A stretch of 64,000 bases of DNA from Streptomyces sp. NBC_00523 (GTDB taxonomy: Bacteria; Actinomycetota; Actinomycetes; Streptomycetales; Streptomycetaceae): positions 6,014,001 through 6,078,000 of the forward strand of contig NZ_CP107836.1 in assembly GCF_036346615.1 (NCBI RefSeq), in the 5' to 3' direction. Below the pieces are notes generated by a model that had not been told where the DNA came from, ran no database searches, and worked only from the letters and a program-made list of their open reading frames with translations. The position numbers were made by a program, and so were the translations under genes. Position 1 is the stretch's first letter, and each line of letters opens with the position of its first letter. Shown here piece after piece: positions 1-8,410 of the stretch.

Positions 1-1434
1 GCGTCGGACACGGTGGCGTCCGGGAAGAGCGCGGTCCCCAGGACGCCCGGGGAGATACCCGAGCCCAGGGAGGAGCCGTGGCCGGTGGGGCCGTCGGCGG
101 TCACCCGGCCGGCGGACCCGGGGCCGGACACCTCGCCGGGCGTGGTCGCGCGGCCGCCGGGGGAGACGCCGCCGGAGCCGCCCGCCCGCGCGCCGTGGGA
201 CGTGCAGGCGCCGCCCCGCGCCCCGTGGGAGCCGGTGACCGGGCCCGCGCTCCCGCGCACCTTTCCGGGACCGCCGGCCCCCGAGCCCCCGCCGCCGGAC
301 CCGGAGCCCGGGCCGCCCGCCTTCGGGGACCCCCGTGTTCCCGCCGGGCGCGAGGTGCCTCCGCTGCCCAGGCGGCCCGTCACCGAGCGGGCCGAGGCGG
401 ACGAACCCGCCCCGGAGGAGGCGCCGCCGGAGCCGGCCGTCGTGCCTGAGCCGCCCCGGGTCGTCCACGTCGGGGCCCGGCCGCCCACCTATGACGCCGA
501 GCCCACGGCGCTGCCCGCCACCGACCCGTACGCGCTCGACCGTGTCGTCCCGGACACGGTGCTGGACGGTGCCACGTACGGCACGTACACGCTGCGCGCC
601 GCGTCCGTACGCGGTGACTCGGCCCGGTTCCGGGGGGAGCCGCGCCGGGACGCGCTGCTGACGGCGCGCTTTGGGAACGGGGAGAGCGCGCTGGTGCTGG
701 TGGCCGTCGCGGGCGCGTCGCGGGGTGCCGAGGGGGCGCACACGGCGGCGGCGGACGCCTGCCGCTGGATCGGCGAGGCGGTCGGGCGCAGCCACGCCCG
801 GCTCTCCGACGACATAAGGGCGGGCCGCCGCGCCGACCTGAAGTCCGGGCTCCACCGGCTCACCGACCGCGCCTTCGGCAAGCTGCGCGCCCGCGCCGCC
901 GAACTGGGCGTCGAGCCGGACGCGTACACCGCGAGCCTGCGCTGCCTGCTGCTGTCCGCCGACCCCGACTGCCGCACCCGGGTCTTCTTCGGCATCGGTG
1001 CCGGAGGCCTCTTCCGGCTCCGCGACGGCAGCTGGCACGACCTGGAACCGGCGCTGCCGCCGCCCGCCGCGCTGACCGGGGAGCCCGTGGTCGGCTTCGG
1101 CTCCTCCGCGCCCGAGAGCGGGCCCGACGGCGACCGGCTGACCATGGACCTGGACATCGTCACGGGCCCCGCCCCGTACGTCGAGGACCCGCTCCCGCCC
1201 CCTGCGGAACCGTTCCGCTTCCGGGCCTCCGTCGCCCGGCCGGGGGACACCCTGCTGCTGTGCGGGGCGGGCCTCGCCGAACCGCTGCGCGGCGAACCGG
1301 AGCTGGCCGCCGAGCTCTCCACGCGCTGGTCGCACGTGGAGGCACCGGGGCTCGGGGCGTTCCTCGCGGACACCCAGATCCGGGTGAAGGGGTACGCCGA
1401 CGACCGGACGGCGGTCGGCGTCTGGGAGGCGTAA
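1..1434 (+). CDS. PP2C-like protein, 5' end outside window, probably catalytically altered
   Basis: The frame is open to the left edge, so the N-terminus is missing; a GTG at 13 is only the first visible start. The first ~160 residues are low-complexity Pro/Glu/Ala-rich, likely a disordered linker. From about residue 190 (counted from the GTG at 13) to the end it resembles a PP2C-type phosphatase domain. The usual metal-binding VADG..G motif appears as VAVAGASRGAEG, with Ala233-Gly234 where Asp-Gly is expected. The C-terminal Asp pair (Asp463-Asp464, followed by RTAVGVWE) is kept. It may therefore be a pseudophosphatase or a phospho-binding module; related Streptomyces proteins often sit near VWA-domain and kinase genes. 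The fold call is fairly safe, activity is doubtful. Confidence 0.7.
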   Translation, partial: ASDTVASGKSAVPRTPGEIPEPREEPWPVGPSAVTRPADPGPDTSPGVVARPPGETPPEPPARAPWDVQAPPRAPWEPVTGPALPRTFPGPPAPEPPPPDPEPGPPAFGDPRVPAGREVPPLPRRPVTERAEADEPAPEEAPPEPAVVPEPPRVVHVGARPPTYDAEPTALPATDPYALDRVVPDTVLDGATYGTYTLRAASVRGDSARFRGEPRRDALLTARFGNGESALVLVAVAGASRGAEGAHTAAADACRWIGEAVGRSHARLSDDIRAGRRADLKSGLHRLTDRAFGKLRARAAELGVEPDAYTASLRCLLLSADPDCRTRVFFGIGAGGLFRLRDGSWHDLEPALPPPAALTGEPVVGFGSSAPESGPDGDRLTMDLDIVTGPAPYVEDPLPPPAEPFRFRASVARPGDTLLLCGAGLAEPLRGEPELAAELSTRWSHVEAPGLGAFLADTQIRVKGYADDRTAVGVWEA

Positions 1435-1469
1435 CCGCGCACGCCATGGGTTGATGGATTCCGGATACC

Positions 1470-1504
1470 GTCCGGGCCGGGGTTTGACGCCCCGCGTCCC
1501 GGAC
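1470..1504 (+). terminator. Hairpin after the PP2C-like gene
   Basis: A 7-bp perfect stem (GTCCGGG at 1470-1476 with CCCGGAC at 1498-1504) lies between the PP2C-like gene and the TPP enzyme gene. There is no U-tract, as is common in Streptomyces. It could end the upstream transcript or be a leader hairpin of the next gene. Confidence 0.35.
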
Positions 1505-1547
1505 AGCCGGACGTGCACGGAGCACAGGCAGAGGGAGTGCGTCACCC

Positions 1548-3290
1548 ATGGCCAAGCAGAACGTGTCGGAGCAGTTCGTCGACATCCTCGCCCGGGCGGG
1601 CGTCAAACGCCTGTACGGGGTCGTCGGGGACAGCCTCAACCCGGTGGTCGACGCCGTGCGGCGGCACAAGGACCTCGAATGGGTTCAGGTCAGGCACGAG
1701 GAGACGGCTGCGTTCGCGGCCGGCGCCGAGGCGCAGATCACCGGGGACCTGGCGGCCTGCGCCGGGTCGTGCGGGCCCGGCAACCTGCACCTCATCAACG
1801 GCCTGTACGACGCCCACCGCTCCATGGCCCCCGTGCTCGCGCTGGCCTCGCACATCCCGTCCAGCGAGATCGGCCTCAACTACTTCCAGGCGACCCACCC
1901 GGAGCTGCTCTTCCAGGAGTGCAGCCACTACAACGAGATGATCTCCAACCCGCAGCAGATGCCCCGGCTGCTCCAGACCGCCATCCAGCACGCGGTCGGC
2001 CAGGGCGGGGTCAGCGTCGTGACCATGCCGGGCGACGTCGCCGGACAGGCCGCGCCCGAACGCTCCGCGGAGCACGCCCTGGTCAACTCGCGCCCCACCG
2101 TGCGGCCGGGCGACGCCGAGATCGAGAAGCTGTGCCGGATGGTGGACGAGGCCAAACGGGTGACGCTGTTCTGCGGCAGCGGCACGGCGGGGGCGCACGC
2201 CGAGGTCATGGAGTTCGCCGAGCGGATCAAGTCCCCGGTCGGGCACGCCCTGCGCGGCAAGGAGTGGATCCAGTACGACAATCCGTACGACGTCGGCATG
2301 AGCGGGCTGCTCGGCTACGGCGCCGCGTACGAGGCCACCCACGAGTGCGATCTGCTGATCCTGCTCGGCACCGACTTCCCGTACAACGCCTTCCTGCCCG
2401 ACGACGTGAAGATCGTGCAGGTCGACGTGCGGCCGGAACACCTCGGCCGGCGCACCAAGCTGGACCTGGCCGTCTGGGGCGACGTCCGCGAGACGCTGCG
2501 CTGCCTCACGCCCCGGGTCAAGGCGAAGTCCGACCGCAAGTTCCTCGACCGGATGCTCAAGAAGCACGCCGACGCGCTGGAGGGCGTGGTCAAGGCGTAC
2601 ACCCGCAAGGTCGAGAAGCACGTCCCGATCCACCCCGAGTACGTGGCCTCGGTGCTGGACGAACTTGCCGACGACGACGCCGTGTTCACCGTGGACACCG
2701 GTATGTGCAACGTCTGGGCGGCCCGCTATCTGACGCCCAACGGCAAGCGCCGGGTGATTGGTTCGTTCAGCCACGGCTCGATGGCCAACGCGCTGCCGCA
2801 GGCGATCGGCGCCCAGTTCACCGACCGGAACCGGCAGGTCGTCTCGATGTCCGGCGACGGCGGATTCACCATGCTGATGGGCGACTTCCTGACGCTCGTC
2901 CAGTACAACCTGCCGGTCAAGGTGGTCCTGTTCAACAACTCCTCGCTGGGCATGGTGGAGCTGGAGATGCTGGTCGGCGGTCTGCCGTCGTTCGGGACGA
3001 CCAACAAGAACCCGGACTTCGCGGCCGTGGCGCGCGCGGCGGGGGCGTACGGCGTCCGCGTCGAGAAGCCCAAGGAGTTGACGAGCGCGCTCAAGGACGC
3101 CTTCAAGCACAAGGGTCCGGCGCTGGTCGATGTCGTCACCGACCCCAACGCGCTCTCCATCCCGCCGAAGATCAGCGCGGACATGGTGACCGGCTTCGCC
3201 CTGTCCGCCAGCAAGATCGTGCTCGACGGCGGGGTGGGCCGGATGCTTCAGATGGCCCGCTCCAACCTCCGGAACGTGCCCCGGCCCTGA
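1548..3290 (+). CDS. poxB: Thiamine pyrophosphate enzyme, pyruvate dehydrogenase (quinone)/PoxB type
   Basis: A 580-residue TPP enzyme of the PoxB/acetolactate synthase superfamily, whose PoxB members oxidise pyruvate to acetate and CO2 with electrons passing to quinone at the membrane. Domain order is the family one: N-terminal PYR domain with the activating Glu51 (RHEETAAF), central domain, C-terminal PP domain with SGDGGF and about 25 residues later the NN of the TPP/Mg motif (LFNNSSLGM). The ATG follows GGGAGTGCG, a usable ribosome site. It stands alone and is followed by a strong hairpin. Substrate is inferred from overall resemblance; another 2-oxo acid is possible. Confidence 0.85.
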   Translation: MAKQNVSEQFVDILARAGVKRLYGVVGDSLNPVVDAVRRHKDLEWVQVRHEETAAFAAGAEAQITGDLAACAGSCGPGNLHLINGLYDAHRSMAPVLALASHIPSSEIGLNYFQATHPELLFQECSHYNEMISNPQQMPRLLQTAIQHAVGQGGVSVVTMPGDVAGQAAPERSAEHALVNSRPTVRPGDAEIEKLCRMVDEAKRVTLFCGSGTAGAHAEVMEFAERIKSPVGHALRGKEWIQYDNPYDVGMSGLLGYGAAYEATHECDLLILLGTDFPYNAFLPDDVKIVQVDVRPEHLGRRTKLDLAVWGDVRETLRCLTPRVKAKSDRKFLDRMLKKHADALEGVVKAYTRKVEKHVPIHPEYVASVLDELADDDAVFTVDTGMCNVWAARYLTPNGKRRVIGSFSHGSMANALPQAIGAQFTDRNRQVVSMSGDGGFTMLMGDFLTLVQYNLPVKVVLFNNSSLGMVELEMLVGGLPSFGTTNKNPDFAAVARAAGAYGVRVEKPKELTSALKDAFKHKGPALVDVVTDPNALSIPPKISADMVTGFALSASKIVLDGGVGRMLQMARSNLRNVPRP

Positions 3291-3314
3291 CACTTACTGG
3301 CTGACGGGGCGTCA

Positions 3315-3348
3315 TGAGGGTGCCTCCGGCGCGCTCTTGGCACCCTCA
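3315..3348 (+). terminator. Stem-loop terminator after poxB
   Basis: Perfect 10-bp stem, TGAGGGTGCC (3315-3324) with GGCACCCTCA (3339-3348), 14-nt loop, 25 bases after the poxB stop codon. It separates poxB from the hydroxyproline operon. Confidence 0.65.
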
Positions 3349-3352
3349 GAGC

Positions 3353-3371
3353 CATGTGACATATTACTGGC
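3353..3371 (+). promoter_or_regulatory. Candidate operator/promoter of the hydroxyproline operon
   Basis: CATGTGACAT (3353-3362) contains the odd palindrome ATGT-G-ACAT. It overlaps a plausible -10 (CATATT, 3360-3365) and ends nine bases before the GTG start at 3372. No Shine-Dalgarno sequence precedes that GTG, which suggests a leaderless transcript starting at or near it. The same 10-mer recurs upstream of the collagenase gene at 9171, and TTACTGGC occurs at both 3294 and 3364. Confidence 0.5.
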
Positions 3372-4544
3372 GTGTTCACGAGACAGCCTCTGGATGTTGT
3401 CGTCGTCGGAGCCGGGGTCGTCGGCGCCGCCTGCGCGTACTACGCCACCCGGTCCGGCCTCTCGGTCGCGGTGGTGGACGGCGGACCGGTCGCCGGCGGC
3501 ACCACCGGGGCGGGGGAGGGGAACCTCCTGGTCTCCGACAAGCCGCCCGGGCCCGAACTCGACCTCGCCCGGCTCTCCGCCGCCCTCTGGCGCGAGCTGG
3601 CCGAAGTCCTGCCCGGGGCGGTCGAGTACGAGCAGAAGGGCGGCCTCGTCGTCGCGGCGGACGAGGAGTCCCTCGCGACCCTGACCGCGACCGCCGCCGG
3701 ACAGGCCGGGGCAGGGGTACGCACCACCGCCGTCGCGCCGCACGAACTGCCCGCGCTGGAACCGCACCTGGCCCCCGGCCTCGCGGGCGGCGTCCTCTAC
3801 CCGGAGGACGCCCAGGTCCAGCCCGCCCTCGCCGCCGCCCACCTGATCCGCGCCGCCCGCGACGCCGGGGCCGCCCTGCACACCGGCCGCCCGGTCACCG
3901 CCGTGCTCACCGGCCCCACGGGCGCGGTGCTCGGCGTCCGCACCGGGGCCGGTGACCTGCTCGCCCCGGCCGTGGTCAACGCGACGGGCGTCCGGGGCGG
4001 GGAGTTCGCCGCGCTCGCCGGGGTGGAGCTGCCGGTCCTGCCCCGGCGCGGGTTCGTCCTGGTGACCGAGCCGCTGCCGCCGCTGATCCGGCACAAGGTG
4101 TACGCCGCCGAGTACGTGGCCGACGTGTCCAGCGCGTCGGCCGCCCTGCAGACGTCACCGGTCGTGGAGGGCACCGCCGCCGGGCCCGTCCTCATCGGCG
4201 CCAGCCGCGAACGGGTCGGCTTCGACCGCACCCTGTCCGTGCCGGTGATCAGCGCGCTGGCCGGGGCGGCCGCCGCGCTGTTCCCGGTCCTCGGGGACGT
4301 CCGGGTGCTCCGCGCCTACCACGGCTTCCGCCCGTACCTGCCCGACCACCTCCCCGCCATCGGGCCCGACCGCCGGGTCCCCGGCCTCTTCCACGCCTGC
4401 GGTCACGAGGGCGCGGGCATCGGCCTCGCCCCGGCGACGGCGGCCCTGGTCACGGCGGCGATCCGGGGCGAGGAGCCACCCCTGGACACGGAGCCGTTCC
4501 GGCCGGACCGCTTCGGGGCGGACTCCGGGGGCGGGTCCCCGTGA
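3372..4544 (+). CDS. FAD-dependent D-amino-acid oxidase-type subunit, probable D-hydroxyproline dehydrogenase (LhpB/HcnC-like)
   Basis: A 390-residue DAO-fold flavoprotein. The Rossmann motif VVGAGVVGAACAYYA is at residues ~10-24, so little N-terminal extension is possible; near the C-terminus ACGHEGAGIGLAP is the usual FAD-contact segment. Followed by a small [2Fe-2S] protein and an FAD/BFD protein, it matches the three-subunit dehydrogenase that oxidises cis-4-hydroxy-D-proline to pyrroline-4-hydroxy-2-carboxylate. The deaminase and epimerase genes downstream support hydroxyproline over other amino acids. The GTG start lacks a ribosome site and is probably leaderless. A sarcosine- or octopine-oxidase-like activity is the main alternative. 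Confidence 0.8.
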   Translation: MFTRQPLDVVVVGAGVVGAACAYYATRSGLSVAVVDGGPVAGGTTGAGEGNLLVSDKPPGPELDLARLSAALWRELAEVLPGAVEYEQKGGLVVAADEESLATLTATAAGQAGAGVRTTAVAPHELPALEPHLAPGLAGGVLYPEDAQVQPALAAAHLIRAARDAGAALHTGRPVTAVLTGPTGAVLGVRTGAGDLLAPAVVNATGVRGGEFAALAGVELPVLPRRGFVLVTEPLPPLIRHKVYAAEYVADVSSASAALQTSPVVEGTAAGPVLIGASRERVGFDRTLSVPVISALAGAAAALFPVLGDVRVLRAYHGFRPYLPDHLPAIGPDRRVPGLFHACGHEGAGIGLAPATAALVTAAIRGEEPPLDTEPFRPDRFGADSGGGSP

Positions 4545-4613
4545 GCCGCCCGCCTCCTCCGTGAGCCCCCCCGACCCTCCCCGTACCGCCCGATCCACGA
4601 GACAGGAGCCCCG

Positions 4614-4952
4614 GTGAGACGAGCACGCCGACGTGACCCCGCCCGCACCCCGTCCGGGCTTGCCGGGGCCGCACCCGGGCCCGCGTTCGACATCACCTTC
4701 GACGGGCGCCCGGTGCCCGCCCTGCCCGGGCAGAGCGTCGCGGCCGCGCTGTGGGCCGCCTCCGTCCTCAGCTGGCGGACCACCCGGGTCAACGGGCGTC
4801 CCAGGGGCGCCTTCTGCGGGATCGGCTCCTGCTTCGAGTGCCTGGCCACGGTCAACGGTCGCCCCAACCTGCGGGCCTGCCTGCTGCCCGCCCGGCCCGG
4901 CGACGCCGTCACCACCCAGGAAGGCAACGGACATGCCGCACCCCGACCCTGA
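4614..4952 (+). CDS. Small (2Fe-2S)-binding subunit of the hydroxyproline dehydrogenase
   Basis: A 112-residue protein with a plant-type ferredoxin core: Cys68, Cys73, Cys76 and Cys89 in a CX4CX2CX12C pattern (FCGIGSCFEC ... RACL). Family members form a separate electron-transfer subunit between the two flavoproteins of hydrogen-cyanide-synthase-like dehydrogenases (HcnA/LhpE type). The GTG at 4614 follows AGGAG. Its last 20 bases overlap the next gene, indicating translational coupling. The first ~22 residues are Arg/Ala-rich and may be a mis-set start, but no better start was seen. Confidence 0.8.
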   Translation: MRRARRRDPARTPSGLAGAAPGPAFDITFDGRPVPALPGQSVAAALWAASVLSWRTTRVNGRPRGAFCGIGSCFECLATVNGRPNLRACLLPARPGDAVTTQEGNGHAAPRP

Positions 4953-6363
4953 CCGTGCCGAGGTCGCCGTGGTGGGCGCGGGGCCGGCCGGGCTCGCCGC
5001 CGCCGTCACCGCCGCCGACGCCGGGCTCGACGTGCTGCTGATCGACGCGGCCGACGCCCCCGGCGGCCAGTACTACCGCGCACCCGCCCCCGGTCTCGGC
5101 GCCGGCCGCCCGGAGGCCCTGCACCACGGCTGGGGCACGTTCACCGCGCTCACCGCCCGCCTCGACCGGCACCGCGCCACCGGTCGGGTGCGCCACCTCA
5201 CCGGCCACCAGGTCTGGGCGGTGACACGGACCGGCGAGGACTGGACCCTGCACGCGCTCACCGGCCCGGACGGCGGTGACGGGGCCGCCCCGCGCGCCCG
5301 CCGCCTCGTGATCGCGACCGGTGCCGTCGAGCGCCAACTCCCCTTCCCCGGCTGGACCCTGCCCGGCGTGGTCGGCGCGGCCGGGGCGCAGGCCATGCTC
5401 AAATCGGGGCTCGTGCTGCCCGGGCGGCGCGTCGTCGTCGCCGGGAGCGGTCCGCTGCTTCAGGCCGTCGCCCTCTCCCTGGCCCGGGCCGGGGCCCGGG
5501 TGCCCGCACTCGTGGAGGCCGCCGGGTACGGGGCGTACGCCCGCGCACCCCTGACCCTGGCCGCGAACCCCGGCCGACTCGCGGAGGGCGTCCGCCACCG
5601 GGCGGGCCTCGCCCGGTACGGGGTGCGGATGCTCACGCACCGGGCCGTCACCGCCGTCCACGGCACCGAACGGGTGGAAGGGGTCACGGTCAGCCGGATC
5701 GACCGCGCCTGGCGCCCCGTGCCGGGGACCGGCCGGCGCATCGACTGCGACGCGCTCGCCGTCGGCCACGGCCTCGTCCCGCAACTGGACCTCGCCCTCG
5801 GCCTCGGCTGCGCCACCCGCACCGGCACGGACGGCTCGGCGGTCCTGGAGGTGGACGCGCGGCTGCGTACCACCGTCCCCGGAGTCTGGGCCGTCGGCGA
5901 GACCGGGGGCGTCGGCGGGGTCCAACTGGCCCTGTCCGAAGGGGAGCTGGCCGCCCTGTCGGTGATCGCCGACGCGCGGGGCGGCCGGGTCCCGGCCCGC
6001 GCGGGGACGCTGCGCCGCCGTCGGCGCCGGATGCGCGGATTCGCCGGGCTGATGGGAACCGTGCACCGGCCGGGGCCCGCGTGGACCGGGTGGCTCGACC
6101 CGGACACCGAGGTCTGCCGGTGCGAGGAGGTCACCGTCGGCGCGGTCCGGACCGCCGTCGCCGAGCTGGGCGCGGGCGACACCCGCACCGCCAAGCTGCT
6201 CACCCGAGCCGGTATGGGCTGGTGCCAGGGCCGCACCTGCGGCTTCGCCGTCCGGGCCCTGACCGCCCCGCCCGACACCGACGCGCCTCCCGACCGGCGC
6301 CCCCTGGCCTGCCCGGTCCCGCTCGCCGCACTCGCCCGCGCCGCCCGCGACGAGGGCGAGTGA
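4933..6363 (+). CDS. FAD/NAD(P)-binding subunit with C-terminal BFD-type [2Fe-2S] domain, hydroxyproline dehydrogenase (LhpF/HcnB-like)
   Basis: 476 residues from the ATG at 4933; the frame is open further upstream, but that part overlaps the ferredoxin gene. The N-terminus carries AVVGAGPAGLAAAV (FAD) and there is a second dinucleotide fold near VVVAGSGPLLQAVALSL. The C-terminal BFD-like domain keeps four Cys: Cys395, Cys397, Cys431 and Cys436 (VCRCEE ... WCQGRTCG), expected to bind a [2Fe-2S] cluster. This is the usual architecture of the alpha subunit of opine, HCN and hydroxyproline dehydrogenases. It sits between the ferredoxin-like subunit and the deaminase in one operon. Confidence 0.8.
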   Translation: MPHPDPDRAEVAVVGAGPAGLAAAVTAADAGLDVLLIDAADAPGGQYYRAPAPGLGAGRPEALHHGWGTFTALTARLDRHRATGRVRHLTGHQVWAVTRTGEDWTLHALTGPDGGDGAAPRARRLVIATGAVERQLPFPGWTLPGVVGAAGAQAMLKSGLVLPGRRVVVAGSGPLLQAVALSLARAGARVPALVEAAGYGAYARAPLTLAANPGRLAEGVRHRAGLARYGVRMLTHRAVTAVHGTERVEGVTVSRIDRAWRPVPGTGRRIDCDALAVGHGLVPQLDLALGLGCATRTGTDGSAVLEVDARLRTTVPGVWAVGETGGVGGVQLALSEGELAALSVIADARGGRVPARAGTLRRRRRRMRGFAGLMGTVHRPGPAWTGWLDPDTEVCRCEEVTVGAVRTAVAELGAGDTRTAKLLTRAGMGWCQGRTCGFAVRALTAPPDTDAPPDRRPLACPVPLAALARAARDEGE

Positions 6364-6416
6364 CCCCGCGCACCCGATCCGCCCCAGCCCCGTACACCCA
6401 CCCCGAAGGAGCCCGT

Positions 6417-7325
6417 ATGACCTCCGAGCCCAGCCGCACCGGTGCCCCCTGGCGGGGTGTCATGGTCGCCACGCCGCTCACCCTGCGCGAGGACCGGTCC
6501 GTCGACTTCGACGCGTACGCCGCACACGTCCGCGATCTCATCGACGCGGGGTGCGACGGTGTGGTGCCCAACGGATCGCTGGGGGAGTACCAGACCCTGA
6601 GCGACCGGGAACGCCGGGAGGTCGTGCGGGTCGCCGTCGAGGCGGCCGGGGACGGGGGCAGGGTGATGCCCGGGGTCTCCTCGTACGACAGCGCGCAGTC
6701 CCGGCGCCGCGCCGAGGAGGCCGCCGAGGCCGGGGCCGGCTCCGTGCTGCTGCTGCCGCCCAACGGCTACCCGTGCGAGGACGCGGCCGTCCGCGCGCAC
6801 TACGCCGAGGTGGCGGCGGCCGGGCTGCCCGTCGTCGCGTACAACAACCCGTACGACACCAAGGTGGACCTGACACCCCGGCTGCTCGGGCAGCTCCACG
6901 CGGAGGGGTCGGTCGTCGCGGTCAAGGAGTTCAGCGGCGATGTCCGCAGGGCGTACGAGATCGCGGAGGAGGCGCCCGGCCTCGATCTGCTCGTCGGCGC
7001 CGACGACGTGCTGCTCGAACTCGCGCTGGCCGGAGCCGTCGGCTGGATCGCCGGCTGCCCCAACATGCTTCCGGGCAGCTGCGTCGCGCTGTACCGGTCG
7101 GCCGTTACCGGGGACCTGGAGCGCGCCCTGCCCCTCTACCGGCGGCTGCACCCGCTGCTGCGATGGGACTCCAAGCCGGAGTTCGTCCAGGCCATCAAGG
7201 CGTCCATGGACATCGTCGGCCGGCACGGCGGGCCCACCCGGCCGCCCCGCCTGCCGCTCGACGCCGACGCGCTGGCCGCCGTACGCGCCGCGACGGAGAA
7301 GGCGCTCGCCGAGGGCCTGGACTGA
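6417..7325 (+). CDS. DapA-superfamily lyase, probable pyrroline-4-hydroxy-2-carboxylate deaminase (LhpC-like)
   Basis: 302 residues from an ATG preceded by GAAGGA. The class I aldolase-type barrel is evident: Tyr142 (VAYNNPYDT) and Schiff-base Lys170 (VAVKEFSG) fit the DHDPS/NAL family. In hydroxyproline pathways the LhpC branch of this family deaminates and dehydrates the pyrroline product to 2-oxoglutarate semialdehyde. The position between dehydrogenase subunits and epimerase is the main reason for this call over dihydrodipicolinate synthase or another aldolase. No 2-oxoglutarate semialdehyde dehydrogenase is present in the window. Confidence 0.75.
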   Translation: MTSEPSRTGAPWRGVMVATPLTLREDRSVDFDAYAAHVRDLIDAGCDGVVPNGSLGEYQTLSDRERREVVRVAVEAAGDGGRVMPGVSSYDSAQSRRRAEEAAEAGAGSVLLLPPNGYPCEDAAVRAHYAEVAAAGLPVVAYNNPYDTKVDLTPRLLGQLHAEGSVVAVKEFSGDVRRAYEIAEEAPGLDLLVGADDVLLELALAGAVGWIAGCPNMLPGSCVALYRSAVTGDLERALPLYRRLHPLLRWDSKPEFVQAIKASMDIVGRHGGPTRPPRLPLDADALAAVRAATEKALAEGLD

Positions 7326-7339
7326 GAGGGGGAGGGACG

Positions 7340-8341
7340 ATGCGCAGCCGCCACGTCTTCCACGCCGTCGACTCGCACACCGAGGGCATGCCCACCCGTG
7401 TGATCACCGGCGGGATCGGCACGCTCCCCGGCGCCACCATGGCCGAGCGCCGCGCGTACTTCATGGCGCACCGGGACGCGGTGCGCACCCTGCTGATGTA
7501 CGAGCCACGCGGCCACTCCGCGATGAGCGGGGCCGTCCTCCAGCCGCCGACCCGGCCCGACGCCGACTTCGGGGTGCTGTTCATGGAGGTCTCCGGCTGC
7601 CTGCCGATGTGCGGGCACGGCACGATCGGGGTGGCGACCGTGCTGGTGGAGACCGGTATGGTCGCGGTCACCGAACCGGTCACCACCGTACGGCTGGACA
7701 CCCCCGCCGGGCTCGTCACCGTGGACGTACGCGTCGAGGGCGGGGCTGCCACCTCCGTCACCCTCACCAATGTGCCCGCCTTCAGCGCCGGGCTCGGCCT
7801 CACCGCGAAGGTGCCCGGGTTCGGTGAGGTGCCGTACGACCTCGCCTACGGCGGCAACTTCTACGCGATGGTGCGGCTGGCGGACCTGGGGCTGCCGTTC
7901 GACCGGGCGCGGAAGGACGAACTGCTGGCAGCCGGGCTGGCGTTGATGGAGGCGGTCAACGCGGCCGACCGGCCGGTCCACCCGGTGGACCCGGCCATCC
8001 ACGGGCTCAAGCACGTCCAGCTGATCGCGCCCGGCTCCGACGCGGCGCACTCGCGGCACGCGATGGCCATCCACCCCGGCTGGTTCGACCGCTCGCCCTG
8101 CGGCACGGGTACCTCCGCGCGCATGGCCCAGCTGCACGCGCGGGGCGAACTCCCGCTGGACCGGGACTTCGTGAACGAGTCCTTCATCGGCACCCGGTTC
8201 ACCGGACGGCTGGTCGGCGAGACCACGGTGGGCGCGCTGCCCGCCGTCGTGCCGACGGTCACGGGGAGGGCCTGGATCACCGGGACCGCGCGGTACTTTC
8301 TGGACCCGGACGACCCCTTCCCGGAGGGCTTCCTGCTGTGA
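7340..8341 (+). CDS. Proline racemase-family protein, probable 4-hydroxyproline 2-epimerase
   Basis: 333 residues starting at the ATG after GGGGGAGGG, 14 bases after the deaminase. Both catalytic thiols of racemases/epimerases are present: Cys91 (MCGHGTIG) and Cys254 (RSPCGTGTSA). The related dehydratases replace the first Cys with Ser or Thr, so this member should epimerise: it would convert trans-4-hydroxy-L-proline into cis-4-hydroxy-D-proline, the substrate of the upstream dehydrogenase. Proline racemase cannot be excluded from sequence alone. No signal peptide is visible, so it acts in the cytoplasm. Confidence 0.85.
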   Translation: MRSRHVFHAVDSHTEGMPTRVITGGIGTLPGATMAERRAYFMAHRDAVRTLLMYEPRGHSAMSGAVLQPPTRPDADFGVLFMEVSGCLPMCGHGTIGVATVLVETGMVAVTEPVTTVRLDTPAGLVTVDVRVEGGAATSVTLTNVPAFSAGLGLTAKVPGFGEVPYDLAYGGNFYAMVRLADLGLPFDRARKDELLAAGLALMEAVNAADRPVHPVDPAIHGLKHVQLIAPGSDAAHSRHAMAIHPGWFDRSPCGTGTSARMAQLHARGELPLDRDFVNESFIGTRFTGRLVGETTVGALPAVVPTVTGRAWITGTARYFLDPDDPFPEGFLL

Positions 8342-8363
8342 GCCCGCGCCGGGTCCGGGTTCA

Positions 8364-8380
8364 ACGTCACATTGTATTCT
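8364..8380 (+). promoter_or_regulatory. Candidate autoregulatory site of the GntR gene
   Basis: ACGTCACATT (8364-8373) matches the reverse complement of the CATGTGACAT element at 8 of 10 bases and is followed by a -10-like TATTCT (8375-8380). Transcription would start near 8387, giving a ~24-nt leader with the GGAGGA ribosome site. Confidence 0.35.
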
Positions 8381-8410
8381 GGCCCTCCGTACGGTGCTGG
8401 AGGAACAGAC

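Noticed and set aside
4633..4932. 100-codon upstream extension of the FAD/BFD subunit
   Set aside because: It overlaps the ferredoxin-type gene in another frame and is Pro/Ala-rich; the flavin motif begins just after ATG 4933.
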